A DNA stretch of 42,818 nucleotides from Kiritimatiellia bacterium (GTDB lineage: Bacteria > Verrucomicrobiota > Kiritimatiellia > RFP12 > UBA1067): assembly GCA_017406465.1 (NCBI GenBank), contig JAFQYM010000008.1, positions 1 through 42,818 on the forward strand, given 5' to 3'. Under the pieces are notes generated by a model. It saw only the letters and a list, made by a program, of their open reading frames with translations, was not told the origin of the DNA and did not search any database. The position numbers were made by a program, and so were the translations under genes. Within the stretch, counting starts at the first letter, position 1. The number at the start of each line of letters is the position of its first letter. This document shows positions 16,367 to 23,000 of this stretch, piece after piece.

Positions 16367-16684
16367 ATGGGAATGTTCGACCAGATAAAAGAGGCAATGC
16401 AGATGCGCAGCGAAGCTAAGCGCATCCAGAATGAAATCCAGAAGATCAAGGCCGAGTACTCGAACGGCGGCATTACCGTCATCGCGAAGGGCGACATGAC
16501 GATCGACAAGATCGCGATTACTCCCGAGGCCTACGACGAGGTCAAGGCGGGCAAGCCCCAGCGCTTTGAGACGATGCTCTTCAACGTCGTCAACGGTGCG
16601 CTCAAGAAGGCGAAGGATGCGACGCAGGCCGAAATGCAGAAGATGATGCAGGCGGGCGGCGCAGGCGGCCTCTTCGGGAAATGA
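16367..16684 (+). CDS. ybaB: YbaB/EbfC-family nucleoid-associated protein
   Basis: The 105-residue protein is helical at both ends with a short central sheet. It starts MGMFDQIKEAMQMRSEAKRIQNEIQKIKAEY, continues GGITVIAKGDMTIDKIAITPEAYD, and ends with a helix and a Gly-rich tail ending GGLFGK. This is the YbaB/EbfC fold, a DNA-binding dimer commonly encoded next to recR. AAGGA lies about 10 nt upstream of the ATG. recR overlaps its stop by 4 nt (ATGA), so the two are translationally coupled. dnaX, often in the same operon, is absent. Confidence 0.9.
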   Translation: MGMFDQIKEAMQMRSEAKRIQNEIQKIKAEYSNGGITVIAKGDMTIDKIAITPEAYDEVKAGKPQRFETMLFNVVNGALKKAKDATQAEMQKMMQAGGAGGLFGK

Positions 16685-17277
16685 TAGCCCCTGTCGCCGA
16701 GCTGGAGAAGTGCCTCGCGAAGCTTCCGGGGTTCGGCCGGCGCTCGGCTTCCCGCGCCGCGCTTGCGCTCGTCCGCGAGCCGGCACGTCTCGCGGAACCT
16801 CTCGCCGCGGCGCTGAGGGCGGCCCACGATTCCGTGCGTTGCTGCTCGCGTTGCGGCGCGTTCACTACGATAGACCGCGATCCTTGCGACATGTGCACCG
16901 ACGCGACGCGTGACGGAACTGTCATCTGCGTCGTTGAGGAGCCGGCGGACATCGTGTCTATCGAGGCGTCGGGCGCGTTCCGCGGCAGATACCACGCGCT
17001 TGGCGGCAAACTCTCGCCCGCGCACCGCATGGGCCCCGAGCGGCTTAGGATTTCCGAGCTTGTCGCGCGCGTGCGTGAAGAGGGCGTCTCCGAGGTTCTT
17101 CTCGCGCTTTCGACCGACATGGACGGCGACGCAACGGCCGGCTACATCGCCGAGGTGCTTAAAGGGGCAGGCGTCAAGGTCACGCGTCTTGCGTTTGGGC
17201 TTCCCGCCGACTCCGGCATCGCCTATTCTGACCCCCTTACCATAAAGCGCGCCATCGCGGGTCGCCGCGACATCTGA
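16681..17277 (+). CDS. recR: Recombination protein RecR
   Basis: The 198-residue protein has the RecR order: an N-terminal helix-hairpin-helix (LEKCLAKLPGFGRRSASRAALAL), a four-Cys zinc finger (CCSRCGAFTTIDRDPCDMC, about residues 54-72), a Toprim domain (VICVVEEPADIVSIEASGAFRGRYHALGG) and the C-terminal EVLLALSTDMDGDATAGYIAEVLK segment. With RecFO it loads RecA at gaps. It is coupled to ybaB by an ATGA overlap. Length is standard. The accessory island begins after its stop. Confidence 0.95.
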   Translation: MIAPVAELEKCLAKLPGFGRRSASRAALALVREPARLAEPLAAALRAAHDSVRCCSRCGAFTTIDRDPCDMCTDATRDGTVICVVEEPADIVSIEASGAFRGRYHALGGKLSPAHRMGPERLRISELVARVREEGVSEVLLALSTDMDGDATAGYIAEVLKGAGVKVTRLAFGLPADSGIAYSDPLTIKRAIAGRRDI

Positions 17278-17373
17278 TTTTCCAATAGCGGTATTTATAC
17301 TGTAAATTACAATGGGTTGGCGGTCATGAATGTTGGCCGCCGGCTCTTCGTATATATATAGCCGACCAGTCCG

Positions 17374-17432
17374 TTGACGCATTGCACACGGGTTTGCTAT
17401 AATACGTGCGAACGTAGGACGGGTATTCCGTC
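17374..17432 (+). promoter_or_regulatory. Promoter and operator-like palindrome for the VapBC-like pair
   Basis: TTGACG (17374-17379) and TATAAT (17398-17403, in a TTTGC-TATAAT context) are 18 bp apart. Downstream, GACGG-GTATT-CCGTC (17418-17432) is a perfect inverted repeat that could bind the antitoxin for self-repression. GGGAGG at 17434-17439 is the ribosome binding site. Confidence 0.65.
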
Positions 17433-17444
17433 AGGGAGGCGAAA

Positions 17445-17696
17445 ATGAGCATTACATTGTCTATACCGCCCGAAATCGTGCAGGAAGTGCGCGAGTGGGC
17501 CGAGGCAAACGGCACAAGTCTGAATCAGTACGTGCGCGACTGCCTCGAGGCGAAGTGCGCGGAACTTGCAAAGTCTCGTAAAACGCGCGCGCAGCAGTTC
17601 CTCGAGTTCGCGAAGGAGCACCAGGTGAAGGTGCCTAAAGGGTGGAAGTGGAGCCGCGAGGAGGCGACCGAAAGGAAGATGAGGTGTCTGGCATGA
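17445..17696 (+). CDS. Ribbon-helix-helix antitoxin (VapB-like)
   Basis: The 83-residue protein starts MSITLSIPPEIVQEVREWAEANGTSLNQYVRDCLEAKCAEL, a ribbon-helix-helix pattern: an opening beta strand, then two helices with the G-T-S-x-N turn. The remainder is charged and likely wraps the toxin. It overlaps the PIN-domain gene by 4 nt (ATGA), the usual antitoxin-toxin order. It should repress its own promoter through the palindrome at 17418. GGGAGG lies 5 nt upstream of the ATG. Confidence 0.85.
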   Translation: MSITLSIPPEIVQEVREWAEANGTSLNQYVRDCLEAKCAELAKSRKTRAQQFLEFAKEHQVKVPKGWKWSREEATERKMRCLA

Positions 17697-18100
17697 GGTT
17701 TTTCGATACTAACATACTCGTCTATGCAGCAACAAACCAGGAGCCGCATAAGGCAGACATCGCGCGCGAACTGATTCAGCATGCGCTGGAGGTGAACCAT
17801 GACGGAGTCATTTCCGTTCAGGTGATGACGGAGTTCGCCAACGTGATGAAGACCCGCTTCAATGCTGCGGCGACCGAAATCGACGAATGGGTCTCGCAGT
17901 TCTATCCGCTGTTGGTGACCGAGGTGACGATGGATGTCGTTAGGGATGCGCTTTATATTAAGGAGGAATACGGCATTCAGTTCTACGATGCACTGATCGT
18001 TGCAACGGCGGAAAAGCTTGGCTGCCACGAAATCGTCACCGAAGACCTCAATCCTAATCAGACCTATCGAGGCATGGCCGTCGTCAACCCGTTCAAGTAG
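17693..18100 (+). CDS. PIN-domain ribonuclease toxin (VapC-like)
   Basis: The 135-residue protein is a compact PIN domain. The metal-binding acids are visible: Asp5 in MRFFDTNILVYAA, Glu47 in VMTEFANV, Asp99 in FYDALIVATAEKLG, and Asp118 in IVTEDLN. Length and residues agree with VapC toxins, which cleave tRNA or rRNA unless bound by antitoxin. It starts inside the stop of the antitoxin gene (ATGA). The pair is the left member of an accessory island that also holds a second toxin-antitoxin pair. Confidence 0.9.
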   Translation: MRFFDTNILVYAATNQEPHKADIARELIQHALEVNHDGVISVQVMTEFANVMKTRFNAAATEIDEWVSQFYPLLVTEVTMDVVRDALYIKEEYGIQFYDALIVATAEKLGCHEIVTEDLNPNQTYRGMAVVNPFK

Positions 18101-18280
18101 TCTCGGCAATTAACGGTTTGCGCCTTGATGCGAAAGTGCTAGTTGTCGTCGGCGAGATTGGGCACTCGAAACGCAACTATGGCGACCGCTACTACTAAGC
18201 GTGGAAGGGCGTTACGAAGTAGTTGTCGAAACTCTCCTGGAGGAAGGTTTTTGCCTCGACAGTACCCATCACGCCGAAAA

Positions 18281-18291
18281 TTTGTTATAAT
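18281..18291 (+). promoter_or_regulatory. Extended -10 promoter for the DUF3791/DUF3990 module
   Basis: TTTGT followed by TATAAT at 18286-18291, the local promoter form, lies 28 nt before the ATG at 18320. The preceding 18101-18280 stretch shows no gene I recognise. Confidence 0.55.
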
Positions 18292-18319
18292 GTCCCCGTA
18301 CAATCGAAGTAACGAATCG

Positions 18320-18654
18320 ATGTCCGCAGGTAGAGAGTTGACGTTTGTGGTCTTTATGATGCATCTCCTCGCGGCGGCCTGGAGCATGGCGCCGTCCGAG
18401 GCATATGCTCTTTGCAAGTGTTCCGGTGCGATGGACAAATATCTCATTCCGCATTATGATGTTCTTCATTCGATGGGGTCAATGCGCTTATCGAAGACGT
18501 CACCGGCTACATCCGCGAGCGTGACATGTGCGAGGTTAAGTACAATGTCACCATCGACACCTACAAGGAACGAGACACGTTTGAAGTGTGGGAAATATCC
18601 GCTCGGGCGGTTCGTGTTTTTTGGACAGGATTAACAGTATTTACAAGATTTTAA
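18320..18654 (+). pseudogene. DUF3791-like gene with a frameshift
   Basis: The first frame encodes MSAGRELTFVVFMMHLLAAA and runs to KYLIPHYDVLHSMG. At the GGGG run at 18475-18478 the likeness jumps to another frame, which continues VNALIEDVTGYIRERD and runs to a stop at 18654. Together they match, from memory, the small DUF3791 family, whose members end with a Y-x-V-L-H-T-x-G / L-I-x-D-V-x-x-Y-I pattern and are often encoded next to DUF3990 genes. Adding one base in the G run would restore one frame of about 111 residues. The break may be a real mutation, slippage, or a sequencing error in a homopolymer. The last codons come from a 9-bp tandem array. Confidence 0.7.
18625..18651. repeat. 9-bp tandem array, ACAGGATTA type x3
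   Basis: Three 9-bp units (ACAGGATTA, ACAGTATTT, ACAAGATTT) lie at the 3' end of the DUF3791-like gene, just before the DUF3990 gene. A looser run of the same kind (ACAGATTTA, AAAGATTCA, GGTTTAAAA) is at 38509-38535. Confidence 0.75.
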
Positions 18655-18660
18655 GAGAAA

Positions 18661-18697
18661 CCAACCATGAAAACACCGATGTCAAAACTCATGCTCG
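18661..18697 (+). repeat. 37-bp direct repeat, copy 1
   Basis: This 37-bp segment matches 19719-19755 with one mismatch. Both copies include CCAACC, an ATG and the codons for MKTPM(S/T)KLML. Copy 1 forms the first codons of the DUF3990 gene; copy 2 starts the signal peptide of the LamG fragment. The two copies begin 1058 bp apart with the DUF3990 and partner genes between them. Confidence 0.93.
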
Positions 18698-19185
18698 TTC
18701 CTGCGCAGCTCGACACGGCAGTTCGCTCGGTCTGCCATGGCAGTCGCGTGGTCGTTGACAATCCGCGAATAGTCGGTACGCGCTACACGAAGGACTTTGG
18801 GCCTGGATTTTATTGCACGGTGCTGCGCGAGCAGGCTGTAAGATGGGCGGTGCGGTTTTCTGGGCGAGGGTGGCTCTCCCATTTTACATACACGCCCAAT
18901 GCAGGTCTTGATGTGCGGATGTTTCCACAGATGTCCGAGGACTGGTTAGACTTTGTCGTCGCGTGTCGTCATGGAGATGCGCATCCCCATGACATCGTTG
19001 AGGGGCCGATGGCGAACGACACGATATACAACTATGTTCAGGATTTTATCGACGGCAAGATATCACGGGCTGCGTTCTGGGAACTGGCGAAGTTCAAGCA
19101 TCCCACGCACCAGATTTGCTTCTGCACGGAACGTGCGTTGAAGACTCTTTCGTTTCTGAATGCGGAGGAGGTGGTCGATGGCTGA
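18667..19185 (+). CDS. DUF3990-like protein, possible ADP-ribosyltransferase fold
   Basis: The 172-residue protein matches, from memory, DUF3990: CHGSRVVVDNPRIVGTRYTKDFGPGFYCTVLREQAVRWA, FVVACRHGDAHPHDIVEGPMANDTIYNYVQDF, and HQICFCTERALKTLSFL. His24 in CHGS, Tyr49 in GFYCT and Glu155 in CTERAL are placed like an H-Y-E triad of ADP-ribosyltransferases; I believe Pfam places the family in that clan. If so it would be a candidate toxin or modifier. The first ten residues come from a 37-bp repeat shared with a LamG gene signal peptide; a start at ATG 18691 would avoid them. The partner gene overlaps its stop by 8 nt. Function is inferred, not shown. Confidence 0.72.
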   Translation: MKTPMSKLMLVPAQLDTAVRSVCHGSRVVVDNPRIVGTRYTKDFGPGFYCTVLREQAVRWAVRFSGRGWLSHFTYTPNAGLDVRMFPQMSEDWLDFVVACRHGDAHPHDIVEGPMANDTIYNYVQDFIDGKISRAAFWELAKFKHPTHQICFCTERALKTLSFLNAEEVVDG

Positions 19186-19618
19186 ATACAACAATCTCTT
19201 CTACGTGTGCAGCCTAATCGAGTTTATCGGGCGCGAACGGAAGCTGCGCAGGGCGGAAGTCGTAGCCGGCCTTGGCGAGGAAGCCATAAGGCGGATCTAC
19301 CGCTATGCCGACACGTTTCACTGCGAGCAGATTGCCAAGGTCGCCGACGATTTTATCACGATGCGCACGCTGCCAACGGGCGACTTTGACAATGTCGCCT
19401 CCTGCCGCTACGCGGTGCCGAGCTATTGGGACATTGGAGCCGTCTATGCAAGGCTAATCGAAGACGTGTCAGACGGCGCCGATCCGATAGCTAAGCTTTT
19501 CGAGGTTTACGCCTCTTGGATGAGCGACGCACTCTCCCGCTTCAACTCCGACCTCTTCTACCAGCCGCGCGGCTACATTGCGGAGTGCTACCGCGCCGGA
19601 GAAATCTTAGCAGCATGA
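19178..19618 (+). CDS. Conserved partner protein of the DUF3990 module
   Basis: The 146-residue protein begins MAEYNNLFYVCSLIEFIGRE and continues RRAEVVAGLGEEAIRRIYRYADTFHCEQIAKVADDFI, then GDFDNVASCRYAVPSYWDIGAVYARLIEDV. I recall similar proteins of unknown function next to DUF3990 genes in anaerobic Firmicutes, but cannot name the family. It is acidic, mainly helical, has no membrane segment and overlaps the DUF3990 gene by 8 nt, so the two are surely co-translated. It could be the cognate neutralising partner, or part of the effector. I chose ATG 19178, which gives the conserved N-terminus. Confidence 0.65.
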   Translation: MAEYNNLFYVCSLIEFIGRERKLRRAEVVAGLGEEAIRRIYRYADTFHCEQIAKVADDFITMRTLPTGDFDNVASCRYAVPSYWDIGAVYARLIEDVSDGADPIAKLFEVYASWMSDALSRFNSDLFYQPRGYIAECYRAGEILAA

Positions 19619-19718
19619 TGACACCCACCCTCCAGAGCATCGCAGTAAAGCGCGGCAGGATTGCGCGTGACGCGAGTTTGCGCAGACCTAACCACCACAC
19701 AACCGAGCCCAAGGACAC

Positions 19719-19755
19719 CCAACCATGAAAACACCGATGACAAAACTCATGCTCG
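19719..19755 (+). repeat. 37-bp direct repeat, copy 2
   Basis: One mismatch to 18661-18697. Here the sequence starts a normal signal peptide (MKTPMTKLMLAAAAATLLCIGTRA in pieces: MKTPMTKLML then Ala-rich core) of a LamG-type protein, so this looks like the original context and copy 1 the derived one. Confidence 0.9.
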
Positions 19756-19935
19756 CCGCGGCTGCGGCAACTCTGCTCTGCATCGGCACAAGGGCAGGAA
19801 CCACGTTGGATGACGGGCTTGTTGCATATTACAAGTTTGATGGTGACATCGCCGATTCCAGCGGCAACGGATATGACTGGACGGGAGCAGCCGCTACATG
19901 GACAACCGACCGAGGAGGAGAAGACAACCGTGCGG
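19725..19935 (+). pseudogene. 5' fragment of a secreted LamG-domain protein gene
   Basis: The frame opens with a signal peptide and then DDGLVAYYKFDGDIADSSG and a following NGYDWTG, the usual start of a LamG/concanavalin-like domain in secreted proteins. The likeness stops near 19930, where the sequence becomes the 3' part of a umuC gene in another frame. The open frame runs on to 20024 in meaningless sequence. It is therefore a truncated gene, probably cut by the rearrangement that joined it to the umuC fragment. Confidence 0.75.
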
Positions 19936-20728
19936 CGTCTTCTTACTTCCGGACGATCCGACTGAAATTCTCGCCTCGCTTCCCGCTGGCGAGGTGTGGG
20001 GCGTTGGACGCCGCCTTGCGCTGAAGCTTCGCGCCGAGCGCATCTTCTCGGCAAAAGACCTCCGCGATGCCAGCGACGACGTGATTCGATCCATCGGCGG
20101 CGTGGTGCTTCTCCGCACCGCGACCGAGCTTCGCGGCAAGCCGTGCAACGAGGAAAGGGATTACGACGCCGACCCAGACAGCGTTTCGTGTTCGCGCTCC
20201 TTCGGCGAGCCAGTGACTACGCTCGACGGCATATCGGAATCTCTCGCCTCGTTTACTGCACAGGCAGCGACGAAGCTCCGCAAGCACAGTATGCTTGCAG
20301 CGGGGTGCAACATCTACGCGCAGATTTTCCGTTCGGGTGGAGGAGGGGAGTGCATCGAGCGGACGGTCATGTTCCCCGAGCCGACAGATGCGACGAACGC
20401 AATGCTCGACGCAATCCGCCCGGAAGTGCCTGCGCTCTTCCTGCCCGGAACACGCTACCGCAAGACGGGCGTCGTTTTCTTCGGACTTGAAAAGGCAAAT
20501 GCCCCAAGGCAGCTCGACCTCTTCTCGGCCGACCTCCGTTCCTCATTCCCCGTTCCCCGTTCCCAATCACCTCTCTACAAGGCAATCGATGCAATCAACG
20601 CCCGCTACGGCAAAGGCAAGGTGTTCTCCGCTTCCGAGGGCATTGGCGATAAGTCGTGGAAGATGAAGCGGTCGAAGCTCTCCAAACGCGCTTCCACCCG
20701 CTGGGACGAGCTGATGGTGGTTCGATAA
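19936..20728 (+). pseudogene. 3' fragment of a UmuC-like DNA polymerase V gene
   Basis: The frame encodes the C-terminal half of UmuC: GVFLLPDDPTEILASLPAGEVWGVGRRLALKL (helix-hairpin-helix), RELRG-type segment, SCSRSFGEPVTT, then the little-finger region and the end GKGKVFSASEGIGDKSWKMKR and STRWDEL, as in E. coli UmuC. The whole N-terminal palm and fingers with the catalytic acids are missing; the sequence upstream is a LamG fragment. An open frame starting at 19898 could still express a truncated protein, but it could not polymerise DNA. A 7-bp CCCGTTC array interrupts it at 20544-20564. No umuD lies nearby. Confidence 0.82.
20544..20564. repeat. Heptanucleotide array, CGTTCCC x3, in the umuC fragment
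   Basis: Units CATTCCC, CGTTCCC, CGTTCCC lie in frame within the umuC fragment, between the LDLF beta-clamp-type segment and the conserved end. It is another member of the 7-9 bp array class. Confidence 0.8.
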
Positions 20729-20765
20729 AAAGCTAATTCCAGCCCTACAATCATCATCGTGAGCA

Positions 20766-20824
20766 TTGACAAGTAGGATTAAAATATCCTATAATACTTG
20801 CCGAGACACATAGATAGGATATTT
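20766..20824 (+). promoter_or_regulatory. Promoter with three operator half-sites for the Phd-Doc pair
   Basis: TTGACA (20766-20771) and TATAAT (20790-20795) are 18 bp apart. AGGAT (20775-20779) and ATCCT (20786-20790) form a palindrome in the spacer. AGGATATTT (20816-20824) pairs with AAATATCCT (20782-20790) across the -10. Such overlapping half-sites fit conditional self-repression by a Phd antitoxin, with toxin acting as co-repressor. Confidence 0.75.
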
Positions 20825-20827
20825 CTA

Positions 20828-21070
20828 ATGTTCATTGACACCGACAAGATTGTCACTATGACAGCGGCGAATCAAAACTTCTCTGCTGTCGCTCGGCAGA
20901 CGGAAAGAGACGGCAAGTCCGTGATATTTAAGAACAACCGCCCCAAATACATTCTAATCGACCTTGATGGCGGCGAGTATCTCGACCTCACCGAGGACGA
21001 GAGAATTGACGTTGTCGCAAGGCGCATCATGAAGCAACACAAGGCCGCGTTTCTGGAGCTTGCGAAATGA
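20828..21070 (+). CDS. Phd/YefM-family antitoxin
   Basis: The 80-residue protein begins MFIDTDKIVTMTAANQNFSAVARQTERDGKSVIFKNNRPKYILIDLDGGEYLDL, the Phd/YefM DNA-binding fold with its N-F-S-x-V/L and R-x-x-x-V-I/L spacing. The C-terminal part (about residues 55-80) is a charged helix that would cover the toxin. It overlaps doc by 4 nt (ATGA). I prefer ATG 20828 over an upstream ATG at 20798, because the operator at 20816 and the -10 at 20790 leave no room for a longer protein. It should repress the promoter at 20766. Confidence 0.87.
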   Translation: MFIDTDKIVTMTAANQNFSAVARQTERDGKSVIFKNNRPKYILIDLDGGEYLDLTEDERIDVVARRIMKQHKAAFLELAK

Positions 21071-21462
21071 CGAAGTTCTCCAAAGATAAGGTTCTCCTGC
21101 TTCACCAGTACATAGCTTCGGAAACAGGTGGCAGCGTTGGACTTCGCGACGAGGGTCTTCTCGAATCGGCGCTTGAGGGCGCTTTCGCCACCTATGGAGG
21201 ACGTGAGCTCTATCCGACAAAGGAGGAAAAGGCTGCTCGCATCGGCGCGTCGCTAGTCTCGAACCATGCATTCCTTGACGGCAACAAGAGAATCGGCATG
21301 TATGTGATGCTGACGTTTCTTGAAGTGAACGGGATTAGGCTCCAATGCACCGACGAGGAGATCGTCCACGCCGGACTGTCGCTCGCCGATGGCTCCATGG
21401 GCTACGACGAACTCCTCGCCTGGATCCGCGAACATGTAATGCCGCAAGAGACTGGAAAATGA
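21067..21462 (+). CDS. doc: Doc-family (Fic-like) kinase toxin
   Basis: The 131-residue protein has the Doc version of the Fic motif: NHAFLDGNKRIG, with His67, Asp71, Asn73, Lys74 and Arg75. Doc toxins keep H-x-F-x-D-x-N-K-R and phosphorylate EF-Tu instead of transferring AMP. Other family parts are GSVGLRDEGLLESALEGAFATYGG and the C-terminal LADGSMGYDELLAWIRE. Length fits Doc. It overlaps its antitoxin by ATGA. It is intact, so the pair is probably functional; the gene lies between a umuC fragment and an unknown membrane protein. Confidence 0.88.
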   Translation: MTKFSKDKVLLLHQYIASETGGSVGLRDEGLLESALEGAFATYGGRELYPTKEEKAARIGASLVSNHAFLDGNKRIGMYVMLTFLEVNGIRLQCTDEEIVHAGLSLADGSMGYDELLAWIREHVMPQETGK

Positions 21463-21478
21463 AAGGCGTAAGAAAGTA

Positions 21479-22864
21479 ATGAAACTGGCAAACGTCATCA
21501 TTCCCGCGAAGGAGTTCTTATTTGACACGTGGTATGGCGCGCTCACTGTGTGGTGTGGCGCTTCGGCTTTACTGGTTGCCATGCTCTTACTTGATCTCCC
21601 TTTCGCTGGGAGGATATGGTGGTCGTCTATCGCGCCTTATGTCGGGTATGCGTTGTTGTTGCTATTGCTGATCGCGGGAATTGTGTTCATTGCCGCTTGG
21701 ATCGTTTCGCTAGTTAAGCGGCGGTGGAAACAAGCCATAGTGCAGCTTGCGCTTGGGGTGATATGGACGGCAGGCCTTCTATATGCAACTGCAATGTTGT
21801 TGTTCGCATCGATGTTTGGCCCCAGCGAGGACCATTTTGCCGACGAGCTAACGATTCCCCCGGAAGTCGCAGAGAACATAATCGAACCCGAGAGCGGATT
21901 CGAAGGCAGTCACTTTGGCACAATCGACGTATATGATGATGATTTTGCGCTGAGTGTTTTCAAGTGCCTGACGAATGATGGTTGCGACGATGATATGGTG
22001 ACATGTGATCTTTCGGGACTGGCGGCTCTCGTCCATAATCGGCGTGATGAATTGATGGCATATCTCGCTCGTCATCCTGGCTGGTGGCTACATGAAGACC
22101 ATGGATGCCTTTGTGCGACGCGCCGTTCGCGCGTGCGAGGTGTCTGGAACCATCCTATGCATGGGTATTATTCAGGCAACTCGCGCAAGGTGCATGAAAA
22201 CGAAGACTATGGATCCTATGACAAACAGACTCATTATCAGACACGAACGACGATCGGTTTTCCGTATTCGCCGTTCACTCGTAAGAGAGGCGCAGAACAT
22301 CCAGTAACGGCAACTGAGAAGGCGAGTCTCCGCGAGTGGGAAGATTCTGTTTCGCCCTCGGCCAATTTTACCAGCTGCATGAGTTTTGGCGATAAAGACT
22401 TCTGCGTAGATGTGTTCGAACGAACTACGGTACGCGCGAGGCGCATTACGAATGCCTCTCTGTCGTTTTTGCAGGCTGAGTTTGCCGCATTCAAGTTGCC
22501 AGAGGATGCGGTCAAACGCGGTCCTGAGGAATTTGTTCTGCGTGACGGCATGCAACCTGGCATCTACAATTTGACGTTACGGCTCAATCCTGGCGAGCCT
22601 GGCGTGACCTATTTGAAGGCGTACGAGGTGACAAAGGAAACACGTTTGTCTGAAGGGCGCCTTTACGACCGTTCCAACGAGCGTATTGGATGGTCGCAAG
22701 ATCCTGAAGAAAAATTCCTCTATGAAAACGAGTTCACGATTTATGAAGGCGATTGGGGCAAGCCGTATGCTGCGCGAATAGAAGTGTGGTTCAGGCCAGA
22801 CACTGGCAAGCCCGAACGCAAGCTTACAGAACGCATCTGTAAGATAGAGGGTTGGCAGCGCTGA
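21479..22864 (+). CDS. Unknown membrane protein with large soluble domain
   Basis: I do not recognise this 461-residue protein. The first 115 residues hold three hydrophobic segments (about 20-40, 54-80 and 85-113) separated by short charged loops. The remainder is soluble, with Cys residues at CLTNDGCDDDMVTC and HGCLCATRR, and a beta-rich C-terminal half from about residue 340. It starts 16 nt after doc and could be read from the same promoter. The DNA looks less GC-rich and uses more mixed third positions than neighbouring housekeeping genes, suggesting acquisition. Its plan (N-terminal membrane segments plus soluble C-terminal domain) is like the right-end membrane proteins, without clear sequence likeness. 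Confidence 0.6.
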   Translation: MKLANVIIPAKEFLFDTWYGALTVWCGASALLVAMLLLDLPFAGRIWWSSIAPYVGYALLLLLLIAGIVFIAAWIVSLVKRRWKQAIVQLALGVIWTAGLLYATAMLLFASMFGPSEDHFADELTIPPEVAENIIEPESGFEGSHFGTIDVYDDDFALSVFKCLTNDGCDDDMVTCDLSGLAALVHNRRDELMAYLARHPGWWLHEDHGCLCATRRSRVRGVWNHPMHGYYSGNSRKVHENEDYGSYDKQTHYQTRTTIGFPYSPFTRKRGAEHPVTATEKASLREWEDSVSPSANFTSCMSFGDKDFCVDVFERTTVRARRITNASLSFLQAEFAAFKLPEDAVKRGPEEFVLRDGMQPGIYNLTLRLNPGEPGVTYLKAYEVTKETRLSEGRLYDRSNERIGWSQDPEEKFLYENEFTIYEGDWGKPYAARIEVWFRPDTGKPERKLTERICKIEGWQR

Positions 22865-22905
22865 AAAGAATCATGCACGACTCTCAGGGAGGACACATTC
22901 AAACC

Positions 22906-22980
22906 ATGAACAAGAAAGTATTGATAATCTCGTCCTCGCCGCGGAAGGGTGGGAGCTCTGATATCCTCTGCGTGAGATAA
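22906..22980 (+). pseudogene. Remnant of an NADPH-dependent FMN reductase gene start
   Basis: A 24-codon frame reads MNKKVLIISSSPRKGGSSDI then LCVR and stop. This is the beta1-loop of a flavodoxin-like FMN reductase (VLIISSSPRKGGxS). A good ribosome binding site (AGGGAGG at 22886-22892) precedes it. The rest of the domain is absent, and an intact flavodoxin-like gene starts 20 nt later. It looks like the stump of a neighbouring paralog removed by deletion. Confidence 0.65.
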
Positions 22981-23000
22981 AAATGCCAGAAAGGAACGAA

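Noticed and set aside
18143..18319. Upstream extension of the DUF3791-like frame
   Set aside because: It would include the TATAAT at 18286 within the coding region and adds residues unlike the family.
18661..19755. Insertion sequence bounded by the 37-bp direct repeats
   Set aside because: There is no transposase and no terminal inverted repeats. The repeats contain coding sequence of a signal peptide, so homologous recombination is more likely than transposition.
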